The notes: generated by a model not told the origin, from the sequence alone. 62,069 bases of DNA from Sedimentisphaerales bacterium (GCA_030611315.1 JAUWPZ010000003.1:1-62069), one strand, 5' to 3'; positions 17,501 through 26,845 are shown, counted from the stretch's first letter. Made by a program: numbers and translations.

Positions 17501-17604
17501 GGTTACTACCTGTGGCACAAGTACCTGTGGCACAAGTTGCCCGCCCCTATGGGACAGGCGAACCCGCCGCGGCGGGGGAAATTTCAATCGTGAGCATTAT
17601 ATAG
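17453..17604 (+). repeat. Dispersed palindromic element, copy B
   Basis: The copy begins near the TTAAGGGTAATAAATCCCGC end and finishes with AATTTCAATCGTGAGCATTA. It contains two direct repeats of ACCTGTGGCACAAGT and a GC-rich palindrome (CCGCCGCGGCGGG). Copy C is its near twin on the other strand. It ends 17 nt before the stop of the DUF2617-like gene. Confidence 0.75.
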
Positions 17605-17620
17605 TGGTGCCGCCTTTATC

Positions 17621-18166
17621 CTATTGGAAGTCGAACAATGACTGGGTCTTAATCATCGTTATCTGGTCCGGGTAAGCAGCGAAGGTGTGGATGTGCAACT
17701 CAGTCCGTCTGGCCTCGAAGTCAACATAGCAGAACGGCTGAAGCCTGCCGATTTCCAGGTCCGGAAATTTCACAAACACGCCCCGATTCCGTGCGAAGCG
17801 TTCGAGGTCGGTGTGGCTTTGCCTGTACAAATTGGGGCTCATCTTCTCGACCTGAAAATCGGTCATATAACTTACGCCTCGGCTCAAAGTACACTTGTGA
17901 GTTCGCGGGCCGTGGAATTGAAAACGCTCAATCAAACCTTGCGAAGGAAGCATCTGGCCGGGATTGCTCACGACCTCACTGAGACAAACGTCACCGGCAA
18001 AAACACTGACAACATGAGTGCAGCCTGTAACCCAGATAATAGCCTCGTATTTCTCGGTTCTCAACTGCCGGTTTGCATAAATCTGGAAAAGCTCTGGATG
18101 CAAAGGTCTTTGAAAAAGGCTGAATGTTAATTCTTCGACAGCTATGTTGATTTGCGGTGATTCCAT
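17621..18166 (-). CDS. DUF2617-like protein
   Basis: The 181-residue soluble protein starts best at MESPQINIAVEELTF (18166); the longer frame would use TTG with no better ribosome binding site. VEELTFSLFQRPLHPELFQI and the central ISO-like strand pattern resemble the DUF2617 family of planctomycetes and actinobacteria, whose function is unknown. I am moderately sure of the family and know no activity. It is followed by element copy B and stands alone. Confidence 0.5.
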   Translation of the reverse strand: MESPQINIAVEELTFSLFQRPLHPELFQIYANRQLRTEKYEAIIWVTGCTHVVSVFAGDVCLSEVVSNPGQMLPSQGLIERFQFHGPRTHKCTLSRGVSYMTDFQVEKMSPNLYRQSHTDLERFARNRGVFVKFPDLEIGRLQPFCYVDFEARRTELHIHTFAAYPDQITMIKTQSLFDFQ

Positions 18167-18376
18167 ACAAACAGTCCCAACTCTAAGAATCAAAGTATCA
18201 AGTTCATTGTTATTATACTAAAATCAGCGCTATTAATCAAGGATAATATCAGTACTGATAAGGCCGATACCCGCGCTTATAGGACGAATGTTCCACAAGC
18301 TCCGCCCTCTAAAAGAGTAACGACAACGAAGTTTTAAAAAAAACTCCTTCCAAAACGAGTAATTTCCCGATTTTTA

Positions 18377-19324
18377 CTACTGAAAAAAGCGTGCGTTGAT
18401 AGAGACCGCGATAATATTGTAAAAAGCGTGAGTGCCGGCAGTTATGCCGAAGCCGCGAATCGCAAAAAGAACCGCAAAATACACGCCGGCTATCGTTCTG
18501 AAACTGAACCTCATCCAGTTGAAAAGGTCTCTCTGATTCGGCTGACCACTGAGAAAGTCTATATGATGATGTGCACTAAATAACGCCGCTGAAATGAGTA
18601 CTGATAAGATGATTGAGCTCTTATGGTTTAAGCCCAGAACATCCTGAAACAGCATCATCAAAACGCATATCAAAATCAACCGAAAGATAAGCTCTTCATA
18701 AATCCCCGCACCTATGCCGGAGGCAATGTTGGCGACCCAGTATTTCCAGCTCATCGCGCCGCCTGGCTCGGTCGAATCCGCCGGCAAACTGTCCGCTGTA
18801 ACCGCAGAACAGCTCGTAATGGCCGTGTTCTGCGCCGCTGTTGAAGTGCCATCAAACCAGGCGGCATCGCGTTGGCTTTGGCCCAGACTATTAATGAACA
18901 AGACCAGGACAACCAGCGGCACCGCAAGCAAAACACATTCAACGGCCATTCGCCAAACATCGCCAAGCCAGAAACGCCATCGTTTGCCGGACGTTATTTG
19001 AAGCGCCGTCAAAATCACCACAACCACCAAAGGCGGCGCCACCCACGCCAGCTTGCCGCCAAAGCCCAGAGACCCCAGAAACTTTTGAAGCCACACAAAC
19101 GTATCCACCAGAATCGGAGATTGGTTCAAGACATCGGTCCTGATAAAGAGCACACACAGCTCGTAGAAAACAATGAATGGCAGCAGGAAAACTATGGCGT
19201 AAATCGGCCGGCTCGTCCGTTCAAGATACGAGTCTTGTGCAAAGTTAAACAATTGACTCGTATTGTATATGCCCTTTGCCGGGCCGTTTTCTTTTGTCCT
19301 GCGACTTTTACGTTCTTTTGTCAT
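18377..19324 (-). CDS. CPBP-family intramembrane protease (CAAX/Abi type)
   Basis: The 315-residue protein has about seven hydrophobic segments. The three conserved motifs of CPBP (Rce1-like) glutamic proteases are present. GIYEELIFRL carries the EExxxR pair, ALFSAHHHIDF the FxxxH-type motif, and GTHAFYN the last His. A charged N-terminus (KERKSRRTKEN) precedes the first membrane segment. The inserted loop at about 150-195 is polar and poorly conserved. It probably processes membrane proteins or peptides; the substrate is unknown. It is divergent from the glycosylase gene. Confidence 0.85.
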   Translation of the reverse strand: MTKERKSRRTKENGPAKGIYNTSQLFNFAQDSYLERTSRPIYAIVFLLPFIVFYELCVLFIRTDVLNQSPILVDTFVWLQKFLGSLGFGGKLAWVAPPLVVVVILTALQITSGKRWRFWLGDVWRMAVECVLLAVPLVVLVLFINSLGQSQRDAAWFDGTSTAAQNTAITSCSAVTADSLPADSTEPGGAMSWKYWVANIASGIGAGIYEELIFRLILICVLMMLFQDVLGLNHKSSIILSVLISAALFSAHHHIDFLSGQPNQRDLFNWMRFSFRTIAGVYFAVLFAIRGFGITAGTHAFYNIIAVSINARFFQ

Positions 19325-19370
19325 TAGACGCCCAAAAAATGGTTGACTACGTTGCTTAAATTTCGCAGAG

Positions 19371-19398
19371 TTTACTTCAATTAAGCCTAAATTACAAT
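19371..19398 (+). promoter_or_regulatory. Candidate promoter for the glycosylase gene
   Basis: TTTACT (19371-19376) and TACAAT (19393-19398) are separated by 16 nt, 39 nt upstream of the ATG at 19438. Confidence 0.4.
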
Positions 19399-19437
19399 AG
19401 TCAAGAATTCATTTACTTTCTAAACGGCGACGGCACA

Positions 19438-20103
19438 ATGATAAGTAAACAGCTAACCGAGGTTTATCAACTGCTTTTCGATGCCCTTGGTCCCCAGCAC
19501 TGGTGGCCCGGCGAAACTCAATTCGAGATAATCACAGGCGCGATACTGACCCAGAATACAAGCTGGGGCAATGTCGAAAAAGCGATAGCAAACATCAAGT
19601 TCGCCGAGTGCCTGGCCCCTGAAAAGCTCCACGACTTAGACCTCTCGCAGCTCGCCGAGCTTATCCGGCCGGCCGGCTATTACAATATCAAGGCAAAGCG
19701 GCTCAAGAACTTTCTGAGCTGGCTCTTCGACAACTACGAGGGCCAATTAGCCGGTCTCGAAGGCGTCAATACCGGGCAATTACGGGCCGGGCTTTTAGGC
19801 GTAAAAGGCATCGGCCCCGAAACCGCAGACTCAATTCTGCTCTATGCCTTCGACAGGCCCGTTTTCGTAGTTGACGCCTACACCGCTCGCATTGCCGTCC
19901 GCCACGGACTTATCGAACCGGGCGCCGATTATGAGCAGTTACAGGAATTGTTCCAGTCGAATCTGCCGCAGGATACCCGGCTTTTCAATGAGTATCACGC
20001 ATTGCTCGTAAGGCTCGGCAAAGAATTCTGCAGGCCAAAAGCAAAATGCCCGCTCTGCCCAATCGAAAAGCTCCCTCACTCGCTCGAAACCGAATACTCC
20101 TAA
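19438..20103 (+). CDS. Endonuclease III-superfamily DNA glycosylase, MagIII-like (3-methyladenine type)
   Basis: The 221-residue HhH-GPD protein resembles Helicobacter MagIII more than classical Nth. The shared features are WWPGETQFEIITGAILTQNT, IRPAGYYNIKAKRL, the hairpin GVKGIGPETADSILLYA and the catalytic Asp in VVDAYTAR. The Nth catalytic Lys position in the hairpin is Glu here, so a monofunctional glycosylase (no lyase) is likely. The C-terminus has CRPKAKCPLCP, three Cys of an iron-sulfur motif. The fourth Cys of the usual C-x6-C-x2-C-x5-C pattern is missing, so the cluster may be absent. It would remove alkylated bases. Confidence 0.75.
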   Translation: MISKQLTEVYQLLFDALGPQHWWPGETQFEIITGAILTQNTSWGNVEKAIANIKFAECLAPEKLHDLDLSQLAELIRPAGYYNIKAKRLKNFLSWLFDNYEGQLAGLEGVNTGQLRAGLLGVKGIGPETADSILLYAFDRPVFVVDAYTARIAVRHGLIEPGADYEQLQELFQSNLPQDTRLFNEYHALLVRLGKEFCRPKAKCPLCPIEKLPHSLETEYS

Positions 20104-20181
20104 ACCTTATATACTCCGTTTTGTCATTGCAAGTGCTGCGAAACAATCTCTGTTCTTCGCTTTCGCTCCTTTCGGAGATAA

Positions 20182-20787
20182 GGAGATAAAAAGTACCGGC
20201 CCGCGCAAAATGTCGAAGTACTCGAGGTGCGATACGTTAACGTTGTGCATCCGACCGACAAAAGTTCCGTGCCGGGCCTCGGCGGCGGGACCTTTCATTC
20301 GCGATACAAGCCGAGCAGCGCCGCCGAAAGGGCGAAAAATTCTGGGTGGTACGTATGCACCGGTCCAAAGGCGCCCTACTGCACCTTGTTTATCGACCAC
20401 CCCGGCACCGAGCTGCGCGTCTGGCTCTGGCAAACATGGAAACGAAAAATCGACGGAATCCTCGTTTGGCAGACAAATTACTGGACAAGCTCGGTCGCTT
20501 ATCCCGACCCCCAACATCCCCAAAATCCGTATGACGACCCGATGGGCTGGGTCAGCGGTTACAGCACTCCGAAAGGCGCCAAAAGACCCTGGGGCAACGG
20601 TGACGGCAGATTCATTTATCCGCCTCAAGACGCTGCCAATGCCAACCCGGCCGGACCCGTTCTCGATGGGCCGGTCGATAGTATCCGCTGGGAAATGCTG
20701 TGTGACGGCATCGAGGATTACGAGTATCTGACCATCCTGGAAAGACTACTAAAAGCTAAACAACGAACTATGAACAACGAACTATGA
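20182..20787 (+). pseudogene. C-terminal fragment of a DUF4091-type glycoside hydrolase-like protein
   Basis: The frame has no proper start: it is open only back to a TAA at 20179, inside a REP-like sequence (about 20120-20185). What remains is the end of a DUF4091 protein: WYVCTGPKAPYCTLFIDHPG, RVWLWQTWKRKIDGILVWQT, NYWTSS, NGDGRFIYP and the closing PVDSIRWEMLCDGIEDYEYL. DUF4091 follows a TIM-barrel-like domain in secreted planctomycete and Bacteroidetes proteins. The last codons (QRTMNNEL) come from a heptamer array at 20762-20795. Both ends are thus repeat junctions. Confidence 0.65.
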
Positions 20788-20793
20788 ACAATG

Positions 20794-22713
20794 TTACTTT
20801 ATCGCATCGTAAATAGCTTTCTTAACGGCGCCTACAGCCTGTGATTGCGGCATCTTTATATAAGCTGTGTCGATTGCCTCTTTGGCCTTGTCAAGTCTGC
20901 CCATCCGGTAATAAACGTACCCAAGCAGAAAATGCAGCTCAGCGGTCTTACTTCCTTCCGACCATTCCTCGATATCGGCTATCCTGCTTTCGATTTTGTC
21001 CTTGTCGCCTAACACGGCCGCGAGGTCAACCTTATACTTTGCATATTCGGGCATAGCCTCAATCGCTCTGGAAAGAAACAGGGCGCTGCTCATATATTCA
21101 CCCGCGGCGAATAACGCATGGGCCTTGCCGGCCTGCACAAGTGGGTCGTTCGACTTGTAAATAGACGCCAGCGTATAGGCGTTCGCTGCCCGATAGTACC
21201 TGCCCTGCTTCAGGTACAAATCGGCAGCCTGGATATGCTGATTGAATTTACCTTCTGCGAAAGAATCGTAACTCTCATGTGGACCCATAATGCGTTTGGC
21301 CTTGGCGGATAATTCTTCGCTTGAAAGCTTGTCCACTTCTTCAATGCTCCAAACTTGCCTTTTCGTAGTAGTTGATACCGGCGACAGTTTTTGTTCCGCC
21401 AGCGGGGTCCCGAACATGTCCCACGCAGTACTTCTCCTGCGATAACTATCTTGCCTTTGGGTTCTGCTTGGTTCTTCTTTGCGCTCGGTAGTTTTTGTGT
21501 GTGCGAATTGCTGTTCAGTGAGTTTTTGTAAAATGGGAGTATCCCAGGCCTTCAGCGTCCTTGAGGCCTCGGTCTGTTGTGTTGCAGGTAATTGCCCAAA
21601 GCCTTTGAGCTCAATCCCATACGCATCCTTTTGCGGCGCCAAAGGGCTTTTGTCTTTTTCGGTTTCCAGGTCGGCTTCTGAACTCGGTAATTTATCAAGC
21701 TGCTCCTTAATCTGCTCATAAATATCACGCTTTCGCGGAGGTGTTGTAACCTCGGGCTTAGCGGTTGTTGTCGTCTGCTCCTTTGGTATTTGCTGCGTTT
21801 CAAATGGTTGCTGTATCCTGTTGCTCAGCTCAACTGTGGGAAGCGGTTGCAGGGTTTCATCCTTATCTGCAAGCTTTTGTCCCAGTTCAGCAGCCCTGCT
21901 TCGTATCTGTTCGAGGTTGTTCCTCAGTTGTTCCATTTGTTTGATGTATTCGTCGGCCCTTAAGTTTCCATCTTTTGGATATGTGCCGACCTTCCCTGGA
22001 GCCATTTGCTCTACTCCCGGCGTATGTATTAGCATTGGCTGCAATCCTGCCTCGGAAGGAGAAGCCTTGATGATGGGCATAGTCGGTTGTTTCAGTGATA
22101 CTGTCGAGTCGGGCCTGGCCGTGACGCGACCGTCAATCCTTGTAGTCGTCGGCTTGAAAACGCCGGGGCGCCCGGGTTGTGTAGCGCTCACTGAATTTGA
22201 CGGCGAGTAAAACGGTCGGGACATTTGTTTCCTGGTATAGCTGCCGAAGTTGTCCGAGCCGGCGGAATCCCTCAAAAATGAATCAAGTGCGGATGAACCG
22301 ATTCCCGAACCCATAAATTTATCAGAAGGAAACGAGCCAAGTCCCGTCCAGAAGTTTGTGGGCGACCGATACGGAATCCCGCCGCGAAAGTGCTTGCCCC
22401 CGCGAACATTGCCCGTAACCACGTCATTAAAGCTCGTGTCAATTGGGTTCGGACTGCGAATCAGCCCACTGCGTAAACTGCTCGGAGGAGTGGTAGCCGA
22501 GCCGATGGGATTCCCGACCGTGGAATTCCGGATAGACCAGCATGTTCCCGAAAGGATGGTGAACAATACCAATGCTGAGATGAGAATTCGAGCTGAGATT
22601 CTGCGATTTTGTAACCCGGCTTTCGAGGGTGTAAGCTCGTCCCGGCGAAGATGGCTTCTTCCAGGACGCCCTCTATTGTGCTTGGGGTTTCTGATGGATG
22701 GCTGGCTTTTCAT
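20794..22713 (-). CDS. Large TPR protein with long disordered Ser/Pro/Thr-rich region
   Basis: The start MKSQPSIRNPKHN at 22713 has GGGAGGT upstream, better than the ATG seven codons earlier. A basic N-terminus precedes one hydrophobic segment (ARILISALVLFTILSGTCWS), a signal peptide or anchor. Residues about 60-450 are low-complexity with little predicted structure, apart from a coiled coil (YIKQMEQLRNNLEQIRSRAA). The C-terminal 170 residues form TPR-like repeats (FNQHIQAADLYLKQGRYYRA; AELHFLLGYVYYRMGRLDKA). It is probably periplasmic, acting in protein-protein contacts. The function is not recognised. Confidence 0.65.
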   Translation of the reverse strand: MKSQPSIRNPKHNRGRPGRSHLRRDELTPSKAGLQNRRISARILISALVLFTILSGTCWSIRNSTVGNPIGSATTPPSSLRSGLIRSPNPIDTSFNDVVTGNVRGGKHFRGGIPYRSPTNFWTGLGSFPSDKFMGSGIGSSALDSFLRDSAGSDNFGSYTRKQMSRPFYSPSNSVSATQPGRPGVFKPTTTRIDGRVTARPDSTVSLKQPTMPIIKASPSEAGLQPMLIHTPGVEQMAPGKVGTYPKDGNLRADEYIKQMEQLRNNLEQIRSRAAELGQKLADKDETLQPLPTVELSNRIQQPFETQQIPKEQTTTTAKPEVTTPPRKRDIYEQIKEQLDKLPSSEADLETEKDKSPLAPQKDAYGIELKGFGQLPATQQTEASRTLKAWDTPILQKLTEQQFAHTKTTERKEEPSRTQRQDSYRRRSTAWDMFGTPLAEQKLSPVSTTTKRQVWSIEEVDKLSSEELSAKAKRIMGPHESYDSFAEGKFNQHIQAADLYLKQGRYYRAANAYTLASIYKSNDPLVQAGKAHALFAAGEYMSSALFLSRAIEAMPEYAKYKVDLAAVLGDKDKIESRIADIEEWSEGSKTAELHFLLGYVYYRMGRLDKAKEAIDTAYIKMPQSQAVGAVKKAIYDAIK

Positions 22714-22763
22714 ATTAAATACCTCCCAAACCACAAATATGTTCGATTCGTAAGAGCAACCAT

Positions 22764-22917
22764 ATATTTATAGTGCTCACGATTGAAATTTCCCGTTTGT
22801 TCGCCTGCCCCATAGGGGCGGGCAACTTGTGCCATAGGTACTTGTGCCACAGGTAGTAACCTTAAAACAAAAATTTAAAATCCCAGTCGCGGGAATTTAT
22901 TACCCTTAAGGGTATAT
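22764..22917 (-). repeat. Dispersed palindromic element, copy C
   Basis: Reverse-oriented and almost identical in layout to copy B, it runs from ATAGTGCTCACGATTGAAAT to TTATTACCCTTAAGGGTATA. It lies just upstream of the TPR gene start region, between it and nadK. Confidence 0.75.
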
Positions 22918-22972
22918 AGGTGTTCAGGTCCCATTTTGTGTGCAATCTAACGCGGTGGCTCCTCAAAACGCA

Positions 22973-24019
22973 CTATTTTTGCGTTTGAGGACCCGGCAAA
23001 ATGGTATCCCTCTTATATTTCGGCTTTTCTGCCCACCTAAGTTTAGTTGCTAATGTATCCCATTGGCTGCGAAGCGGATTATTTACTATCAAAAAATCGC
23101 TGCTTTGTCTCTCTACCTTTACTACATCGTCGATTGACAGCTTCAAAGAAACCTGCCCGTCGATTGAGACCGTTGTGCCCTTATTGACCCGTATCCCGAG
23201 GATTTCTACTCTGCTGTCGGCGTTGATAACAATCGGGCGAAAGCTCAGTGAATGAGGGCAAATCGACGTAATAACCATTGCTTCCATCTTAGGTGATAGT
23301 ATAGGCCCTCCTGAGGACAGATTATAGGCCGTTGAGCCGGTTGGCGTGGAAATTATCAGCCCATCGCCGACACAACCGGCGAGCGGTTGGCCGTCAACTG
23401 ATATTTTCAACTCAATCACTCTAAAGGGCGGCCCTGCAGTGATATAAACGTCATTAATAGCGACTGAGCGGAATTTCTCTCCGGCCTGGCCAAAAACTCT
23501 GCAGTCTAACATCATTCGTTTCTCTATCGTGGCATTTCCGGACGTTATATCGTCAAAAAACTCCTTAAGCTCGACCACGCTGAATTCTGCCAGGAAGCCG
23601 AGCTTGCCAAGATTAACGCCTATGATCGGCACTTTTGCTACACTTGGATTCCTTACGGTCGAAATGATGCTCCCGTCGCCGCCGAAAACAATTGCGAAAT
23701 CGCTTTTTTGTAAAATTTTGGTTTTTCCGGCATCCTGGGTGGATGTCAGGTTTTTCGGGTCACCAATACCTTTAGATTCGGGGGGGTTCTCGCTGGCACT
23801 GCTCAATTGTTCGGCATCTTGGGTGGATGCCTGGGTTTTGGGATGGGCAATACTTTTAGATTCGGTGGGGTGTTCACCGGCGCTGCTCGATTGTTCGATG
23901 CCGTATTTGGCTACTATCTCTGCCTTACCCTTGACAAAGTCGGTAAATTCCTCGATCGCCTCAGCGACATGTTCCTTATTCGCATCACCGAAAATCACCA
24001 GTTTGGGCAAGGTTTTCAT
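22973..24019 (-). CDS. nadK: NAD kinase
   Basis: NadK phosphorylates NAD to NADP. The GGDG motif is at residues 113-116 (VFGGDGSIISTVRN), and the second signature is CVGDGLIISTPTGSTAYNLSSGGP. At 348 residues it is longer than usual (about 290) because residues 42-97 hold two tandem copies of a 28-residue polar segment (each beginning EQ.SSA and ending STQDA) inserted before the GGDG domain. It lies 23 bp downstream of dxs in the same orientation. The terminator-like hairpin CCTCAAAACGCA / TGCGTTTGAGG (22960-22989) overlaps the last codons. Confidence 0.92.
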   Translation of the reverse strand: MKTLPKLVIFGDANKEHVAEAIEEFTDFVKGKAEIVAKYGIEQSSSAGEHPTESKSIAHPKTQASTQDAEQLSSASENPPESKGIGDPKNLTSTQDAGKTKILQKSDFAIVFGGDGSIISTVRNPSVAKVPIIGVNLGKLGFLAEFSVVELKEFFDDITSGNATIEKRMMLDCRVFGQAGEKFRSVAINDVYITAGPPFRVIELKISVDGQPLAGCVGDGLIISTPTGSTAYNLSSGGPILSPKMEAMVITSICPHSLSFRPIVINADSRVEILGIRVNKGTTVSIDGQVSLKLSIDDVVKVERQSSDFLIVNNPLRSQWDTLATKLRWAEKPKYKRDTILPGPQTQK

Positions 24020-24042
24020 ATCTCACATCCTGCAATCGCGGT

Positions 24043-26034
24043 TCAAGTTTTCAGCATTTCTTTTGCCGTCTTTACTATGTTATCGGCATTTACGCCGCTG
24101 GTCATAAGTTGTACATCGCGGGAATTGTGTCCTATAAATCTTCTTGGTGCGCCGAGGAGACGTATCGAATTCTGCCTTCTCTTGCCCTTTTTTCGCTTTG
24201 GTTTGCCTGCGGTTCTTGCAGCCGCCGATTCGAGGACGGCCGAGCCGAATCCACAGGCGCTGGTGTGGTCCTCAACCGCGATTATATTTTTGCCCTGCTC
24301 CAACAGAGAGATAATTTTCTTATCGACGGGAGCGGCGAAGCGACCATTAATCACATCGACCGCGATTCTTTCCTCGGCCAGCAGTGCTGCCGCTTTCAAC
24401 GCCTCTGTCAGGACGCTGCCGTAACTGACAATCGCAATAGCTGAATCTTTGGCCTTTTTGACGACCACGCTTTTGCCCAGCTTGAATGGCCTGGCGCAAG
24501 CAGCCCGGACGAACTTCTCCGGCGGGACAAGGTCCTTCGGATACCTTATAACTACGGGCTTATTTTCGGCTAAGGCAAATTCCAAAGCCAGTTTAACTTC
24601 AACTTCGTTCGCAGGCGCCGTCAACACCATATTCGGCATCATTCGTAAAAAACCGATGTCCATAAGCCCGTGATGCGTCGGCCCATCCGAGCCGACAAAC
24701 CCGGCCCTGTCAACACAAAAGATAACCGGCAGATTCTGTAACGCCACCTCCTGAAATATCTGGTCGATGCTTCGCTGCAGGAACGTCGAGTATATGCAGA
24801 CCACCGGCTTGAAGCCGCTTCTGCACAGCCCGGCGGCGATATCCACAGCCGCACTTTCGGCGATGCCTACGTCGTAGAACCTGTCGGCGAATTTTTTGCG
24901 AAATTCCACCAGCCCCGTACCGTCACACATCGCCGAGGTTACCGCGACGATTTTGTTGTCCTTCTCGGCCAGCTTAGTCAGATGTTCTCCGAATACGTTG
25001 GTAAAGCTGCGCCTGCCCGGCACCGAGGTTGATTCAACTGTATCTCCGTTTATCTTGAACGGGCCGGTCGAATGGAATTTGCTCGGGCCCGAGTCGGCCG
25101 GGGCAAAGCCTTTACCCTTCTTCGTATAAACGTGCAGGATTACAGGGTGATTTAAGTCGACCAGCGCCCTGAACAAAAGCATTAGGGAGCCAATATCATG
25201 CCCATCAACCGGACCAAAGTACGGAATATCCAGGCTCTCAAACATCTGGCTGGCCGGCAGAGTCATTCGGATACTTTTCTTGACTCTTTCGATTGCTTCT
25301 TCAACGCTCCTGCCGAAAACGGGCATGTGTTCGAGGATATTGGTGGTGGTCTTGCGTAAATCCTCATAAGTCTGGCTCAGACGCACCCTCGAGAAGTATT
25401 TCGCCATTGCTCCGACAGTTGCGTCAATTGCCATCGAATTGTCGTTGAGTACGATTAGTAATTGCCTCTTGACCAGTCCGAGATTGTTCAGGGCCTCGAA
25501 GGAAACGCCGTTGACGATACTGGCATCCCCGACCACCGCCACGATTTTGTTCGTATCCTGTATCCCGTCTCTTGCACGTTGTTTGTTGTTCGATTTTTGG
25601 TTGTCGGTTGACGATTCACGCATTCTCTCGCCAATGGCCATCCCAATTGCCGTCGCTATCGCGGTTCCGGCGTGGCCGACGGCGAACTGGTCGTATGGGC
25701 TCTCAGCGGGGTTGGGAAAGCCGCTAATCCCGTCAGCCTGGCGAAGACGCTCGAACTTCTCTTTTCTGCCGGTGATGATTTTATGCGTGTAGCACTGGTG
25801 GCCAACATCCCAGAGGAGCTTGTCTTCTTTGAAGTCGAAGACCTTGTGCAGGGCCAGAGTCAGTTCCACTACGCCGAGATTGCTCGCCAGATGGCCGCCG
25901 GTTTTACTGACGGAACTTAGAATAAACCGGCGTATTTCGTCCGCCAGAGCTTTTAATTGCGAAACCGAGAGGTCCTTGAGGTCCTCGGGGCTGTCCACTT
26001 GCTCTAATAAATTACCCATCAGGCGGTCTTTCAT
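24043..26034 (-). CDS. dxs: 1-deoxy-D-xylulose-5-phosphate synthase
   Basis: Dxs condenses pyruvate and glyceraldehyde 3-phosphate with thiamine diphosphate to open the MEP pathway. The N-terminal HLASNLGVVELTLALH and WDVGHQCYTHKI blocks are present. The ThDP/metal motif is VVGDASIVNGVSFEALNN, and GPVDGHD and DRAGFVGSDGPTHHG are the later signatures. At 663 residues it is slightly long: residues about 137-160 carry a polar insert (SSTDNQKSNNKQRARDGIQD) derived from degenerate 7-nt repeats at about 25560-25620. The start may be at MGNLLEQ five codons in. It is followed by nadK. Confidence 0.95.
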   Translation of the reverse strand: MKDRLMGNLLEQVDSPEDLKDLSVSQLKALADEIRRFILSSVSKTGGHLASNLGVVELTLALHKVFDFKEDKLLWDVGHQCYTHKIITGRKEKFERLRQADGISGFPNPAESPYDQFAVGHAGTAIATAIGMAIGERMRESSTDNQKSNNKQRARDGIQDTNKIVAVVGDASIVNGVSFEALNNLGLVKRQLLIVLNDNSMAIDATVGAMAKYFSRVRLSQTYEDLRKTTTNILEHMPVFGRSVEEAIERVKKSIRMTLPASQMFESLDIPYFGPVDGHDIGSLMLLFRALVDLNHPVILHVYTKKGKGFAPADSGPSKFHSTGPFKINGDTVESTSVPGRRSFTNVFGEHLTKLAEKDNKIVAVTSAMCDGTGLVEFRKKFADRFYDVGIAESAAVDIAAGLCRSGFKPVVCIYSTFLQRSIDQIFQEVALQNLPVIFCVDRAGFVGSDGPTHHGLMDIGFLRMMPNMVLTAPANEVEVKLALEFALAENKPVVIRYPKDLVPPEKFVRAACARPFKLGKSVVVKKAKDSAIAIVSYGSVLTEALKAAALLAEERIAVDVINGRFAAPVDKKIISLLEQGKNIIAVEDHTSACGFGSAVLESAAARTAGKPKRKKGKRRQNSIRLLGAPRRFIGHNSRDVQLMTSGVNADNIVKTAKEMLKT

Positions 26035-26708
26035 AGTCGTTTATTACGAAAAATACCGAACAATAGTGCGGGTGATTGTGACCAGATTTCGATTTTTTTA
26101 ATAATTTTCAGCGTTTTTTCACTATAGCAGTTTAGATAGGAAAACGCCATCAAAAAGAAACGTATTTTACATCTAACAGGCAATTATAAAGGGGCAAAGG
26201 CACAGAGGGGCAGAGGGTAGAGGAAATTAAAAGTTAAAGTGTAAAGTGCAAAACCACAGTTCAAAAGTCAAAATGAGAACCCCCGCAATAGATTGTGGGG
26301 CAGTATTCGTATCGCGTATATCGTATGTCGTATTGCGGATTAGGTCGCCCCTTCGGCAAGCCCCTTAGGGGCAAGCTCAGGGCAGGCTTGGCGGCGAGGG
26401 CTAAACTCGGCCGGGGGGTAGAGATCGGATAGAGCACCGGATGACGAAGTAAAAAATGGCTTTAAGATAGGGTAACCGTGTCAATCAAAAGTGACGCACC
26501 CTGAAAGCAAAAATCGGGAATTTTGAAATTTTTTTTATTTCTTTTTAGACAGCGACTTACGAAGAAATCCCGCCTTAAAAATCACAGAAAGTTCGCATCA
26601 AACGTGCAAGTTCAGCTAATTATAGAGGCGTTTGTTTTTGCCGGGCGGCAAAAACAAAAAGGGAAAGGGGAAAAGGGAAAAAGTTTGACTCTGATGGGCG
26701 AGGGATGG

Positions 26709-26845
26709 AGAGAATTTATACCCTTAAGGGTAATAAATTCCCGCGATTAGGATTGTAAATTATTGTTTTAAGGTTACTACCTGTGGCACAAGTTGCCCGC
26801 GAACCCGCCGCGGCGGGGGAAATTTCAATCGTGAGCACTATATTA
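26709..26845 (+). repeat. Dispersed palindromic element, copy D
   Basis: The copy is complete, from TATACCCTTAAGGGTAATAA to AATTTCAATCGTGAGCACTA. Its middle is shorter than copies B and C (one GTGGCACAAG unit instead of two) and it holds the palindrome CCCGCCGCGGCGGG. Confidence 0.75.

Noticed and set aside
17687-18130. A 147-codon plus-strand frame
   Set aside because: It is antisense to the DUF2617-like gene, which fits a known family better.
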